From Massospora cicadina (taxonomy: Eukaryota; Entomophthoromycota; Entomophthoromycetes; Entomophthorales; Entomophthoraceae), in assembly GCA_022478985.1 (NCBI GenBank), contig JAKSZP010013315.1:89288-153287 (forward strand): 64,000 nucleotides of DNA. Direction: 5' to 3'. Of the stretch, positions 12,791-26,276 are shown piece after piece. The stretch's first letter is position 1. Every line of letters starts with the position of its first letter. The notes under the pieces are model-generated. The model saw only the letters and a program-made list of their open reading frames with translations. It was not told where the DNA came from and made no database searches. The translations under genes were made by a program, and so were the position numbers.

Positions 12791-12799
12791 GCCCAAGGC

Positions 12800-14274
12800 A
12801 CCACAGGAGCAGTTGGGAGGGACATCCAGCCCTAACCCACCATTCATTGCCTTGAACTTGCTCCGTGTCATTGGGCCAGTCCGCTATGGGCCACTCTCCA
12901 ATGCCTTACCTTGTATCGCTTTCTCATGGGTTTTGCAGGTTTTAGGGTTTGCATTATGTTTTTACGCTCATGGCTCTTGGTGTTTTGGTGCGGTGTACTG
13001 ATTGGATTCTGGTTTTGGCTTTTAAATTTGAAGAAATTTGCTCTACATTTTCGCCAATATTGAAGCTGAACTGTTCTGCTAAGTTCTCTTGATTGATACC
13101 ACGTGATGATTTAGTTAAACTGTTGAGAAAATTTTCAGTTTGGGCATACTGCTCTGACTGTGTAGCTTGGGTAACATCCTCCATGGCCTCCTCAGCTTGG
13201 GCATTTTGTGCTTATTGGCTGGTTCAGTTGATATCCTCTATGCCCTCCTGAATTTGACCAGGGTCAATAGAGGAGGCTGCGAGTGATGCAGCCTTGGCCA
13301 CTGCCCGCTTTTGGGCCTTCTGTACCTGTTTACATAGTTTGGGTGATAGTGGGTCAATGATGCTGTAGTGCCCATAATCTCCCCAGAGGAAGGCGTGGTT
13401 GGCGTCAACCATTTTGCCAAATGTTTCTTCATTTTTGCCCATGGTGTTACTGCAGAAGTCTGGTTCCAAGATGCCCTCCCTCATGGGGCATGTATGTTCC
13501 TTGTGCCCCAATGCGGTGCAGTGGCTGTAGATTAGATGCACATTCCGGTGTAATGCAGAATGACTTTGACACTCCCCCATCTGGGAGGTGAAGCGATGAT
13601 GTGTGTGGTATTTTTGTGAGTTCCTCAGCCACATAGGGGACTGGGTTGATCATGGAAATTTCCTTTCCTGTGCATAAGTTTGGCATAAGGTGGAATCGCT
13701 GAAGTTCGAATTATTTAATTTCTCCATAGCTCTGGAGGCCAGCATGGAGCTCCTCCTCAATTTGCTTGTGGGGGAGGGTCGTGGGGAGCGAGTTGAAAGA
13801 GATGAACAAAGTGTTTACTTTGATCCATCTGGTGCGTGCAATGTACACAATTTGTTTGCCCTTGGGGAGGCCAACTTTGATGCAGAATTTTGCAGTGGTG
13901 TCTGCATCTTCTTATGTCTCAAAGCTTATTGATCCAGCCGCGGTGTTGGTATATATGGTAACATACACTGCATGGGGAAAAAGGGAGGCCTATGCCTCGC
14001 CCACTTTCTCCCACAGAGTTGAGGACTCACCCTGTAGAAAAAGTTGGATCCCGTGCTCCACCTTTGATAGGGGTTTTGCATACTAAATTTCAATTTATTG
14101 GTTTTGTTTTTTGGTAAATGCCATAAACCTGGGCGGTGCCTGAGTTTGTGGTTTCTTGGCGGCATTGGTTCCTGGTACCCCTTCAGGGCGTTTCTTGCCC
14201 ATAAGCACACTATTTTGTCTATTGCTTGATATGGCTTTCGTCCAATTTAGTTGGGTTTTGTTGGAATCGCCCAT
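12800..14274 (-). pseudogene. LINE-A ORF1 (minus copy)
   Basis: The start ATG is at 14274 on the minus strand, 73 bp from the element end. Fragments match the plus-strand ORF1: MPNLCTGKEIS followed by AEELTKIPHTS at 13447-13686 corresponds to MPHLCTGKAIA and VKDLTQIPHS at about 40850-40950. ORF1 proteins of LINEs bind the element RNA; the RNA-binding role here is inferred from position. Stops and frameshifts break it into pieces shorter than 140 codons. Confidence 0.75.
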
Positions 14275-14347
14275 CTCTCCTGTGTAATTAAAAAATTGCT
14301 GTCCAAATTGAATTGTAGTAGCTAATGTTATTATTATGGGAAATAAA

Positions 14348-14367
14348 AGCTTGGCTAGGGAAATCTA
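14348..14367. repeat. Target-site duplication of LINE-A (minus), right copy
   Basis: AGCTTGGCTAGGGAAATCTA directly abuts the LINE 5' end and matches 9069-9088. Confidence 0.8.
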
Positions 14368-15300
14368 ATATCTTTTAGATAGTACATTTTGAGGGCTTCA
14401 ACTTAATCTTGGTCTCGCAAATTTTAAACTTCCTTTAAATGAGTAAGACGTTCATTAAAGGTTTTTGTTAAGACCATATCTTTGAGATAGACTATCACAC
14501 TGCTAAACTTATGATCCAACAAGATATAATACATCATTAGTGGGAATGATATGGGAGCATTGCACAACCCTTAAGGTAGGCTAATGGCTGGAATAGGCCT
14601 TCACTGCAAATGAGAGCACATTTCTTCTGATATTATGGAAAAGTTCATTTTCCAGTATCTTCTGGCCAAATCCATAGCGGAAAAGAATTTGGAGCCAGAG
14701 AGTTATATAAGAGCATCATTTGAGGAGATAGGATAGATATCTTTCTTATTGAGGTATTCAACTTCTAGTAGTCCATAACTACCAGATGACCTCCGTTTTC
14801 TTTTTAACAAGCAGGAGTGTGGACGCCAAAAGTTTTAGGAGGATAATAGTAACTAAGCGTCTAATAACTGCAAAAGCTCAGTTCTCATTGCTGCTTTTCA
14901 CTCTTTTTTAGCACAAGTGGTGCCCAACCCAAAAGAGGGAGCTGCCTCGCATCTTTATTTGCAAATGGGCCAAACAAAGGGACTTTTAGAAAAAGAAAAT
15001 TACAAATATGGCACCTCAGCTAACAGCCTAGGAAGCCATATCAGAAGATGAGTAAGCTTTGTGGAAACTTTTGTCCAGAACCCGCTTTAGCTGGCGGACT
15101 ATGGTGGATAACATTGGGTTAGGAGCATCAGTGACAAGAGCCATAAGGAGGTAAAATTATGGGTCTTCTTTGTTGATGAGGCCGGCAGTGTCCATTGCCT
15201 CAATTTGTTGAGCAAGTTGATGCCCAGAAAAAGTGATAAGAGCAGGCACACAAGTGAATGACTTGATGAGCCACTGATCTTCAACCTTTGACTTATGATA
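14368..15300 (-). pseudogene. Gypsy-type reverse transcriptase remnant (element E)
   Basis: On the minus strand, 14800-14825 encodes VKKKTEV.W (compare VKKKDG in copy 2). Near 14470-14600 it reads LR.VQCSHI followed by VIVYLKDMV, a decayed YLDD catalytic motif. A linker at about 15090-15290 is open for about 50 codons and contains MDTAGLINKED and MLSTIVRQLKRVLDKSF, typical of the region between protease and polymerase. This is a different gypsy family from copies 1-3. It was split by LINE-A. Confidence 0.6.
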
Positions 15301-17500
15301 AGGTTAGAAGAATAGGACTGGCATCACCAACATCAAATTTTGTGACTTCAAATACTTAATGTACCTAAAATCCGTGTCAGATCTAGAATAAATTACTGTA
15401 GGTATCTAATAAGAAGTAGACTTCTTTAAGATCGTCTGAAGTTCGTTCTTCTATGATATGAACGTCTGACAGAGCACATAACATAGTTTGTCAGTAGTCA
15501 GGTCCATATTTAACATAAGATTTAATGCAGTGAACGTTATAATTATCCTCAATGATAATTAGCAGACCTTTTCTATACTCTGATGTTTTTAAAAGAAAAA
15601 GTACTTATGAGAAGTCTCCACAAAAGTATTTTAATAGGTCGCTGCTAAGAAGTATCTATTATTTCAGTCAATACTTGGGGCTCTAGATGACCAACTCCAT
15701 CAATACTTGTTATTTGGAATAGGCAGTTGCGGAGGATTGGTAAGATAACCTTGGTGTCAATCACCCGTTGCTCACCAGACTTAATCTATGTCTCCTCTGA
15801 GGCATAAAAAGAAATGACTTCTGACACATCCACCAAATCATGTAACTATTTTTTATTGCGCCAAGATGTGGTATAGTGCAGTGCTATTGCAGCTGAAGGG
15901 TACTCAACTGAGCAAGATAAACTTTCTTATTAGGTTCTGTATTGTTAAAAACCAAATGAACCTCATAGTTGAGCAGAAAGAGATAGCCCTGTGTCATGTT
16001 AACTCTGTCATACTTAATTATAAATCTAATACTAATAAGCATATTATAATTATTGTTATCTAAGGCCACCGCAGGGTCGGACAGGATAGTTTTACCAATC
16101 TAAGAGGTAAAAAGAAGTAGGCCATAAAGCGCGTATCTGTTCAGACCCACAGTGCATGCTCTTAGAGTAGTCAGTAAGAAGCCAACTTAATCTTCTTGGT
16201 AAGTTTTGAGCATATTACATTATTTAAGGAAGCCAGTTTCCAAAGTGGCTATAACACATACCTCATTTATAACGACCTCCACCTGGGTTACATTTTCACC
16301 AAGGTTAGAGGGGAGAGCTAGAATATCTTTAAGATGAAAATTGGAAGCAAGTTTTTTAGCAGTCTCAGGATACTAATTTTAATTAATTGTAAAGTACAAA
16401 TATGCTATATATGTTGGTTAATGAAGCAATGAACAAGTTGGCGTCACTAACGGTATCAATAACCTCAGAGCATCCCAGAACTTGGCTAAGATAAATCAAC
16501 TTGGGCATCACGGCCTTGGTTTCTCCTTCAGGGTTTAAATGGCGTGTTATCCCTAATTCACTTGGGGCTCCGAGAAAGCAATATTCAATGTTCTCATAAA
16601 CTTATTCAGATTCGTCATCATAGGTTTTCTATGCAAGTCAGATGAGCAATAGGGGGAAGTTGAGTCATGCACATCAAGTTTGTCAGCTATCTTCTTTCAA
16701 CACGCCTTGTCAAGATGGCCTTTAATGTTGCAATGGATGCCCTTAGGGAACACAGGTATAGTTTTAGCCATGGGAAATAGAATTTCAGTTTCAATGAGCT
16801 TTGGCGTGAACAATTTGTAAGATGACTGTGGAAACTCAGACTCACGTGGCATAGTTATGTTTGTTTTAAGTCAAACCTTAAAGATCATGTTCCAGGGTGT
16901 AAACAGGAATGAGAGGGGCTTTGGAGAACATTATGAACTCCTCCTGCCAAGATATGGAGGAAAGATCACCAAAAGTTAAGACTTGGGGTTTCAACACAAC
17001 TATTTAATTGGTTTCAACTTAAAAGAGCCGCACCATCAAAAAAGCCTCCATTAAGTCACAAAAATTCCAAAAGTGACTTTTCACTGCGATAATATGCTTG
17101 ACTAAAGAAGGGTCGTAAGCCAAAACAGTCAGATGATAGCAACTGCGTCATCAAAAGTTTACATTTAGAGGTCAACAGCATCTTGGCCGATATTTAAAAC
17201 CTCTCAGAAAAATCAGTAACCAATTCTTCTTCATACATTCTAAGGTGCAAAAATCCCTGTTTTTCCCGCTTAAACTCTGTCTTAAGCCCAATTCATTAAT
17301 AAGTTCTTTCTTTTTGACTGTGTTGGTTTTGCGCACCAATGCCCTGAACTGAGATAGTGAATAGCAAAGGCGGTCCATGGAGTTCCTGGCCTATCATATG
17401 CTGCACATAGAGGTTTTCCGGGTTTTATCCTCCTTTTGATTTTCTTCACTTCCCTAATCGGTGCAGTATCATCCCCAGGTTGGCCCATCTCAAATAAAAT
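15301..17500 (-). other. Upstream part of gypsy element E (protease/gag zone), decayed
   Basis: By position this should hold protease and gag of the element whose polymerase lies at 14368-15300. Only short minus-strand frames are present, for example 17172-17378 and 17282-17488, and none carries a motif I can name. No zinc knuckle, protease active site or primer-binding site was identified. Confidence 0.3.
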
Positions 17501-20500
17501 TTAAAAATTTATAAATGATTTCTTACCTCTGCCCTGGTACTAAGGAATTCCATATGAGGAATCATAATCTCTTGGGCTTTCAACTCTTGAACGAAAAAAA
17601 TGTGCTTGATTTTCTGATGGTCAGTTGTGCCTTCCATAACAGATTCATAAACTTATACAAATGAAGCAATAATACCTTCATCTGGGGTTTATTTGTCTCT
17701 AAAGGGGTGTTTAAAGGTACAGCAAGAGAAGCCAGATGTGTATCTAAGGAGGGGCGTCATTTGAGGTTTTTAAGGTGAGACAGAGAATTGGCTATTTGCT
17801 GTTCTAAAGTAGCTATCCTTGGTTATTTTATGCGGGAAGGGTAGAAAGGTTACTCACCCTAACATCCTCCGTTTTAGTCATAAGATCATAGTGTACAGGT
17901 GCCCCTGAAGTGAGTACCACAAGTTAAATCCTGGCACTTTTAGGTGCTCGCTAGTGCGTAAGCACAAAGATTCAACAATGAAGCATTAGCAGGATGAATA
18001 TATCTCTTGACAGATGCTTAACTTTAATAGGGGAAGTGTAAACCACCAAAAGATTATTTTATAGAAGATTTTAAATATAGAAAATAGGGATCAGAAAGTG
18101 AGCCCTTATTAAATTGATGCCTCTTAGTATTTACACTATTCTGAGACTAATAGTGAGATCTGAGGGAATATAGGATAGTCATAGAATTTTTTGATTTTGT
18201 TAAATGACTATTTAGTCAATTAGCGCTCTTGCAAAGCTTTTCACGAAAAAGGGATTAGTTTTAAAAGTTAAATCAACAGTTGGGATTATATAATTATGGG
18301 TATCTTTTAGTATAATCCCATCAATCAGCCATGTGGATGATATTTTTAGTTCTTCCAATTACCAAAGTTCTTTGGAGATTATTGTCTGGTAATTTATTCA
18401 TTCCCATGAGCCCCCTTCAGGTCAATAGAAGGGGTTTTTTTTCTTCAGGAGCTGTACTAAATTCAAGCTGGCGTTAGGCAGACTTCTGATTCTGTCGCCT
18501 ATTCCACCATGGGTTAAAATAGCCTCCTCATCTCAGTGGGAACTAGTCATCCGAATATGAGGTGTAAAAACATTACTCTGGTTGACTTAATTCCGCTAAG
18601 AATTGGATTCAAAATATATAGCAATAACTAAAGTATTTGACACTGGAACAAACTTACAGCTAGTCATATATAAATGTCTAACATATGGCATCACTCTGCC
18701 TTCCACCAGGTTGTTGTTATAAAGGGTGAGCATAGGCTTTTTATCATTAAAATTGCTTCATAGTATATGCAAGATATTCTACTAGTCCAGGAACTATTAA
18801 TGGAAAGAATCTCAGGACCTGGTCTAGCTCATCATATGTCTTAGGGTCAACAATGGTTTCCTTGTAGTTGATATTGTATGGAAAGATGCTGAATATGAAT
18901 TTCTTTGTTGCTTCCTCAAAGGGTCAGTTTTGGGAAATTAGAGTAGAATCTTCTTTAATGAGGACTGCTGTTTTTGGGTAACTATTGGGTTTTCTATTAT
19001 GTGTCTGTAGTTGCTTGAGATACAAAGCTTTACACTCGCTTTGTAGGTCAAAAAACTTGGCCAGATGGTCTCCTAGCGGTTCTCATCTATTCATTGCTTA
19101 GAGCGCTTCCATATTATTTAAAGTTCTTTGTGTTTCTTGACGACCAAAATATACTTAATACATTACATAAATCATTGCAGAATATATCCACTTTTAGCGA
19201 GTTTCTCTGTGAGTGAGCTACAGTTTCTTTTGCTTTAGCCAGTACTACAATTCTTTTCCTTGTACGACTGGAACCTTTATGCACTTGACCATAAGTACTT
19301 CTCTTTTTAGCATTTGACATTACCACCATAAGGTGCTAGAGTAGGTGCACTGTGTAGCTCTTCTGTTTGTGCTTTTTTCATTTTCTCAACATGGACCAAA
19401 GTCACATTCTTATAAGCATTCTTTCCCATATGTGATGTTTGTTCAAAACTATTATGTGTACTAATTTTTAAAATTATATAATTTTCCAGGTAAAGGTTGT
19501 TTGTTTAGAATATTCCATCATGTGTTCCAATGATGTGTTGATGAGTATCCATCAAAAGTCACGTTGCACTGATTAGTTGCCATTGAGGATATGATAGTGA
19601 GTCATGTTAGTAAAATGGTTTTCTTAGGGCTCCTATGGTTCCAGAAGGCCTTTTTTATATTAATTTCTTTGAGGTAAAACAATTTATTTGTAGTTTATAA
19701 CATTTGTCAACCTTTTATCTAATCCTTAAATCTAACAGTTGAATTACACTAGGTAAATGGTATCTTCTATATGGTATAAAGCATATAATTATCATCTTTT
19801 CCCCTTTTATCCATTTTAAAAGTAACATATATTGATGCAGAGTTGATATATCATCCAAATAGAGGATAAAACAAAAACACAACCTTCTAAATAGGATATG
19901 TAGATCGTTATTTCGATTTTGGCTGACTGAAACTACAAATTTGCAAAAAGCAGTCCACAATGTTATGCAAAGAAGGATGCTACTATACTGCTCTTCATCC
20001 TTCCTGGAGTCGCGCTTGATAACTTGTTATAATTTACATCTCCAGGATGTTTAGCAGTGCCTTTCTTATCTAGAGACTATCTATATGGGAGTCCTGCTAT
20101 GTTTACAGCCTATATTGTTAAAGAGCCCAGAACGATATCTATGCCTTCCTGGGAACCTAATTGGCTCTAAGCAGCGCTTATACTAATTGAGTACCTCTGG
20201 CCCTAAATTGAGCTATTATAATTATTTGAGACAAGCTATTCGTTTCTTTATATTTGTAAGGATCCCTCACCACACCATGAGGTTAAACTAACGCTGCATT
20301 TCACTTTATTCAAAGAAAGGTAATTCCCTCTCAAGAACTACCGCTGTAGAAAAATAGAAGACTTGGGTCACACTCTTGATGAGCGAGGAATGGCTGCTGC
20401 CTCATAGACTGAGTCTACCTTGACCCCAGACTGACAGGTATCCCAGCTCTTTGTTATCGCCTATCTGCTGAGGCATATTTGGCAAAATGTAGATTTTATT

Positions 20501-21041
20501 CCAAAAATATTTAAGGGAATCAGCAGATTGCAATAAAATCACTAAAAAGGGTGGAATTATTGTGCTTAATAAAGAAAAAAAATCCTGAGCATCCAAACTA
20601 ATTATGCTGCAAATTTGCTATGTTTGAGAAGATTTTCACAAATGATATAACTATAAGGATATTAAAAATAAAAATACAGTTACCCTAATTTAGGTGAAAA
20701 GCTTAAGTTAGTGCTAAAAGAGCCATCTGCCATTTCTAATTCCAAGTAATCCATAAAATAGAATACTAAGCAATGTCTCTGCGCAAGATTCTTGAGTCCT
20801 CATGAATATTTGGCCAACCAATTTTCATAGACAATATCAGTATATCCCCCCACCCTCCCTACAGTAGAAAATCCTGGCACTTTGCCTATGGTTTAGTGCT
20901 GATTTAAACTGCTATCTGCTTATAAAATTTTAATTTCTAACCAGGAAATCTTTTTGATTTATCAAAACTTTAAAAGAAATGGCCCCTTAAATTGTGCACT
21001 GAATTCTATTGAGGGCTCCAATCATTGATCTTTTTAAAGGC
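17501..21041. other. Unresolved AT-rich repeat wreckage
   Basis: This holds short frames only (for example 19114-19329, 19715-19960 and 20402-20596, all minus) with no recognisable domain. The 5' LTR of element E could lie here, but I found no matching repeat. No tRNA, promoter or satellite structure was seen. Confidence 0.25.
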
Positions 21042-21598
21042 TGTTGGGACATGGGGGATAAGATCCAACTAGTCCATAGGATAGAGTCCAAGATACCCAA
21101 AGACCTGGGCAAAAGCACAGAATATGTTTACTTTTAAGAAAATATTAGACCAAGAGTAAAGCTCCTAGATTGGAGTATTCAAAAAATATTGTCACTATAC
21201 TAATAGTGGAAAAATTACAAAATGTGCAGCAAAAAGATTGTAAACTATATTTTCTTTCAAATCAAAATATAGAAGTTTCTAGGGAAAAATACTCTTGGAA
21301 ATTTTTTAGCGCGTTCAAGACAAGATCTATATAAACAGCAATTGGTGATTCTGTAATCTTTGTTACTTTTTTCAAACAGTATTTGATTGCCTCATAGATC
21401 AGGTTTGACCTCCAATATCAGGAGGTTTCCGTGAGCACCATTTGATTGCATAGATTTTGTTTGAACCCCAATTATGAGAGGCATTGATAAATTTAGTTGT
21501 TGATTATCCCCAATAAATGTTCATCTAAATAATAAGTCTGGGATTAAATCCTGTCATCAGATTGACTCAAATCCTTAATTCATGCCAAAATCTCAACA
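21042..21598 (-). repeat. 3' LTR of gypsy D
   Basis: It aligns with 34498-35055 over its length: GGGGATAAG.TCCAA near the start, TTGTCACTATACT in the first third, CATAGATCAGGTTTGA-like blocks in the middle and AATCCTTA near the end. It starts TG and ends CA. A purine-rich tract (AAAGGGTAGT on the minus strand) lies directly inside it. Confidence 0.82.
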
Positions 21599-21599
21599 A

Positions 21600-23000
21600 C
21601 TACCCTTTCTAGATCATGGCATAGGGTTATGAAAGGCTGGAGAAATCGACTGTGTAATTGATTAACCACAGTTTCCTGATCAACATCCACAATAGAGTGT
21701 TCATTTCCTAAGTTATAAGTAGCTTTGCAAGTTCATGACCAATTGACCCTAATCTGTTATTGCGTCTACCAGTTAATGATGATAGAAAAGACTAAATAAC
21801 CCGGTTATAAGTTATGCAGATGAGGATGCTTATTGTTAAACTAATTAGTTCTCTGGTAGTGGCAGAAGAAACTTTTTTGTAATACAAAGCCTGAAGTCAG
21901 ATACTCTCATTAGAAATATTCTCATAATAACTTCTAGGTTCTCAGGGGATGTTTGATCTAACATGGCTTGCATTTTTGAGGGCAGTTTTGGATTCCTTCC
22001 GTATAGAGCATGGAATGGAGTCATCTTAATAAGTTGATTGTAATTTATTTAAGAGCAAAGTTTACATTAGGTAGATATTGCAGCCAATGTAGAGGGTAGT
22101 CAAAGCCATTTTCTGGAGGTTTGAAATTATTGTATTAATTACATGATCAAAAATTCTATTATCTGAAGGATGGTAAGTAGTTGAAAACAACTGAGTGGAC
22201 TCATTTATTTGGTCTCTTATTCACCAATAATGATAAAAAACTCTGACCATTGTCAAATAGAATTATTTTATGGCACTCATGTTGGGTGAGAAATTCATTA
22301 TATAGAAACATAGCAATAGAGTCTGTCAGAGCGAAGGGTAAGGATATAGTTTTGATCCACTTGACTAAATGACTAACAGCCATAATGAGGAATTGTTGGC
22401 CATTATATGCTTAAGGTAGTGGACCCACAAAACCATTTTTTATAGTATGGAAGGTTTTACAGGGTGAAACTACTAAATGTTGAGGTAGAGGATTAGGTCC
22501 AGCTTGACTTTTACATAACATACAGGACCCTAATACATCTTATATTGAAATAAGAATTCCTTCCCAGTAACATTGATCCTTGAGCCACTGATGAGTTTAC
22601 TAAATTCCTTCATGGATGACTTGCAGATGTGCTTTTGATATAACGTCTGTGTGAGCTGAAGGTCAAATGTAGAGTAACCATTTTTGTGACATACTTTTTA
22701 AAGGCTACCATTTTTATCTTAGATATTTGCCAAATTATTTAATAAATCTTTTCTAATTAATTGGGGACTCGTTTTTCCATAAATATGGTTGGTTTAAAAG
22801 ATTTTAGAGTTGATCTTTATCAGATTCTGTTAGTGATAATATGAATTACCTAGATAAACAATATGCATTTTGATGTATGGGCCATGGACGCTGAATAATG
22901 GAAAGGTCTTAGTTTTGAAGTATTAAAGCTCATTGGACTAAACATCTGTCATTATCTTTCATTTGTTGATTCCATTTTAACAAACCATGGTTGGTCTTTA
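21600..23000 (-). pseudogene. Integrase remnant, gypsy D
   Basis: The core is readable at 22201-22383: SHLVKWIKTISLPFA where the family has DHLTKW, then a helix with DSIAMFLYNEF, then IILFDNGQSF with the second catalytic aspartate retained. The first aspartate appears as serine. Upstream, near 22580-22630, a histidine pair (HLQVIHEG) fits the N-terminal HHCC zinc finger. The rest is frameshifted. Confidence 0.7.
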
Positions 23001-23299
23001 TGCTAAAATGATTCCCATCTAAAAAAGGTCAGAAATGCTTGATTGTCAGTAGTACAACTAAGCACTCTCACTCTGTAACACTAAAGTTGCATTTAACTTT
23101 TGACAGAAGTTTTCTATAATAAGCAATGGGATGATTTGTTAAGATTTTACCATGCTTGGATGATATAGCTCTTATATTAATATCACTATAATAGGTAGAA
23201 ATTAAATGGTTGTCAAAATTAGGATGCACAAGTACTGGAGAGTGGGTGAGACCTACACATAAAGAGATTAAATCTTTTTTTTGCTTCTATTTCCACTGG

Positions 23300-24300
23300 T
23301 AGGGTATTCTTTTCTTCAACAAAAATACACTAAAGGCTCAGAGGTGTCAGTAAAGTGTGAAATAAACTGAGATAATTTCATACCATCCCTAAAAGCCATG
23401 TACGTCATGTAGGGATTTATAGGGACATATTAAATGTCCATAATTTTTGTTGTCCATTAAAAGTATTCTGGCTTTACTTACCTTATGGCCCAAAAATTCC
23501 ATTTCACTATGAAAAAAGGAATATTTGAACGGTTATAGCTATAGGAAATCTTGGTGTAATTGCCAGAAAACCATTCTTGGGTGTGTTGGTGTTTGATAAA
23601 GGGTTAAAAAATGGTTATACTGTTGAGATATACTAACACACATGATAATTCTAAATCTTTTTATAAACTTTCCATGGCTCGTTGGAAGGTAACAGGGCAT
23701 TGCATAACCCTGCTTCATTTGACAGGCTTATATAAATGACTCACTAGAAATGAGAGCGAACTTTTCGCAGCCTTTGGGTAATAAGTTGGTTCAACAATAC
23801 CACTGGCGAGGTCCATTGATAAAAAAATAATGGGATCCTGACAAAAACTTAAGGAATCATCTATTTAAGGTAAAAGATAACTATCCTTCTGGGTAATTGT
23901 AGGCAGTTGACATAATCCATCACAATTTGATTACCATTATTTTTATAGATTAATAATTGTAAATAATTACTCAGACTTATGGTAGAAACTAAATAGCCCA
24001 GCTTCTTACAGCTGTTTTAGTTCCAATGCAATCTGAGCTTCATTGACTTTAGATTTGGTGAGCTTAATATTTAAATGGAGATAATCCTTAGTTTTGACTT
24101 GGTGAATCACTCCTGATCTTTTCCCATAGTCACCAGCTAAAATTAAAAGTTATTACTATATTCCTCAAGGAGGGCTTCTACATTCTGGCGTTCATTAGTA
24201 TTGAGGCTGTCCGCAATTTTACTTTTGATTAAAGTTATTGTTGGTATGGGATCAGAACTCTAAGTTTTGTAGAGAATAAAAATTCTTACGTTTATAATAT
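23300..24300 (-). pseudogene. Reverse transcriptase remnant, gypsy D
   Basis: The catalytic region at about 23600-23660 encodes DLELSCVLVYLNS, with YLNS in place of YLDD, so both catalytic aspartates of the motif are lost. The QGYAMP segment near 23695-23715 matches the fold just before that motif. Multiple stops run through the remainder. Confidence 0.65.
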
Positions 24301-24889
24301 CTATTAATAGGACAGATTTCTTCATAAGTGTTGAGAGAATTTTGATGATCTTATAGGGTCTTAATTGTTAAATTCCCTAGTAATATAGAGATATATTTTC
24401 CATAGGCAGAAACTAAAATTCAAGGACAGGTCAGCGCTTCTTTGATAGAAGAAGTTTATATGTCCGTATAGCTCCAAAACTTGGTTATCAGGATGTGATT
24501 CTTAATTCCAAAATCCATAATAATTTAAAAGCAAAGTGTATATTAAAGGGATGGGGCGTACAGAGGTATTGCATCTTCAGCATCCAAAGCCTCAGGTGGT
24601 AATTTAGTTTTACCTCAAAGTTTTGGTAATCTAGATTGCAAAAAAGAGGTGGGATATTCAACGAGCCATGTTTATTTTTTAGCTGCCTTTTGTTTTGATC
24701 AGAAATCAATAATAGCGGTATCTAATATCCTAAGAGTGAAAGGTGTTTTCTTTGTGATTAATAATGCAATTGAATCCCCGCATTAGTTGTAATGTAAGGT
24801 GCAGTCCAAAGTTGTTTTTTAATGAAATAATGGGATTGGTAATCAAGAGTTTTCTGAATCAGAAGGGAAAGACAGAATATGCCCTGATC

Positions 24890-25080
24890 ACCCTAGTATA
24901 CTGAATCCCCACTGTCAAATATTCAGATTTGAGAATCAAACTAGAGACATTTTGATTTTATGGATAAGTAATGAGGGTATAAGTTTAATGTAGAGCGATT
25001 ATCAAATACAGCAAAGACTTTAACATTATGAATGACTACCTCTAATCTTACTACCTAAGAGTTGAATTGAGAATTAATGG
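24890..25080 (-). pseudogene. Aspartic protease remnant, gypsy D
   Basis: The minus strand around 24990-25040 encodes VKVFAVFDNRSTLN. Its position and pattern match the V.A..DTGST.N active site of retroviral-type proteases, with the TG after the aspartate changed to NR. Confidence 0.55.
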
Positions 25081-25683
25081 CTAATAAACTTTTTTAGGTA
25101 ATATTTTGGAGGCTAGCGGTGGATTTTGCCACGACCAAGTTCATGGTTTTCAAATTTTTTAAAAAGTTTTATCATCTAATGCATGAATCTCACTAGAAGA
25201 GCTGGAAGTGAGAATTCTAGCAGTTATTTTCATAATGTAGGAATAAAAAGCTAAAGGTCTTTTTAATCCTAAGTAAGAGGTACTTTATTTTTGGTAGGTG
25301 AAGCTAATATGAAACAACCTGATGTAGAGGACATAGAGCTAGAATGTTAAATCAATTGAGTGTCATCAGCAGAGGGAGCCTTTTGCCATATGCTAAAAAT
25401 TCTTTTGCTGCCAAGTCATGATGAAGTTTGTATCAATGGTTTATGGTTTCGCTGTTTTTCTTTCAATAATTGCAAAATAACTCATGTATAGGTAAGTCAG
25501 GGATTGATACCACTATATTTGGGCTGAGGCTTTTTTATGACAGGGCGGCCCAGTTGATCTAAAAAGTTTGGCAGTAATCTGTAAGATGGCTTCTTAAATA
25601 TTCAGAAGAGATGTGAGGTTGGATTTCACCGCTTTAAGATAATGTAATATATTAGCATTTTTTATATTCTAAAAAGAGGTAGT

Positions 25684-25688
25684 GATAG
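25684..25688. repeat. Target-site duplication of copy 2, left
   Basis: GATAG, repeated at 32807-32811. Confidence 0.9.
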
Positions 25689-26246
25689 TGTTGTAATTTT
25701 GGATGGAATCGTTAGGATCCGTTGGGCTATACGCACAGGTCAAGCCCTCTGAGCAATGAATGGACAATGTGGAGATTGTTGATCCTTCAGATGCACTTGG
25801 AATTATATCGAAAATAGGAGCAATTGCCCCAACTGGTCTTTTATTGATTATTTAATAAGATATATTATCTTCGCTGTCCCATCTCATCTGCACTAAAAAA
25901 CCTACCTCTCTTAATCACCCATTTTCACTTATATACATCAGCTTCAGGCAATAATATTTCTCATTTCTTGGGTTATTCTATTCCACCAATTTTCCTCAAA
26001 TTTGGCTCATTATTCTTAATTCACTGTCGCCCTATTTGTAGGCAATTTACTTTGTATTCATCGAATGTCAACGTCACCTTATCGCCTTATATAGAGGTGA
26101 TCCAATAAACTCATATAACCAATAAGACCCGTTATATTCAATATCACCTCATCTCAAGGCAATGAAATATTCATAACTGATACTATGATGGCAGATTCCG
26201 CCCGACTATCCCAAGATTATCATCCAGTCGTATCAAAATTGTGACA
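25689..26246 (-). repeat. 3' LTR of copy 2
   Basis: 558 bp, starting TGTTGTAATTTTG and ending TGACA on the plus strand. It is the direct partner of 32249-32806, which has the same length. Confidence 0.95.
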
Positions 26247-26259
26247 TTACCCTCTCCTT
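26247..26259 (-). other. Polypurine tract of copy 2
   Basis: The minus strand reads AAGGAGAGGGTAA directly before the 3' LTR. This is where plus-strand DNA synthesis would start. Copies 1-3 and D all have a purine tract at this place. Confidence 0.75.
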
Positions 26260-26276
26260 GACTGGATGATAAGATC

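Larger units (their letters stand above)
9089..14347 (-). mobile_element. LINE-A, full-length L1-like retrotransposon, minus-strand copy
   Basis: Read on the minus strand the element contains a short 5' UTR, ORF1 (from 14274), then ORF2 with an apurinic-type endonuclease, a reverse transcriptase and a C-terminal cysteine/histidine finger. It ends in a 3' tail with CCCCTGGTCAGCTT and TAAATAAAAT. Its 5259 bp agree with the 5273 bp of the plus-strand copy at 40176-45448, so both look full length. Target duplications of 20 bp with two mismatches lie at 9069-9088 and 14348-14367. All frames are interrupted. Confidence 0.88.

Noticed and set aside
17282..17488. Conserved small gene
   Set aside because: The start and composition are gene-like, but it sits within retroelement sequence, has no recognisable domain and overlaps another short frame.
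25689..26246. Solo LTR
   Set aside because: Its partner at 32249-32806 has the same length, and GATAG flanks the pair, so it belongs to a complete element.
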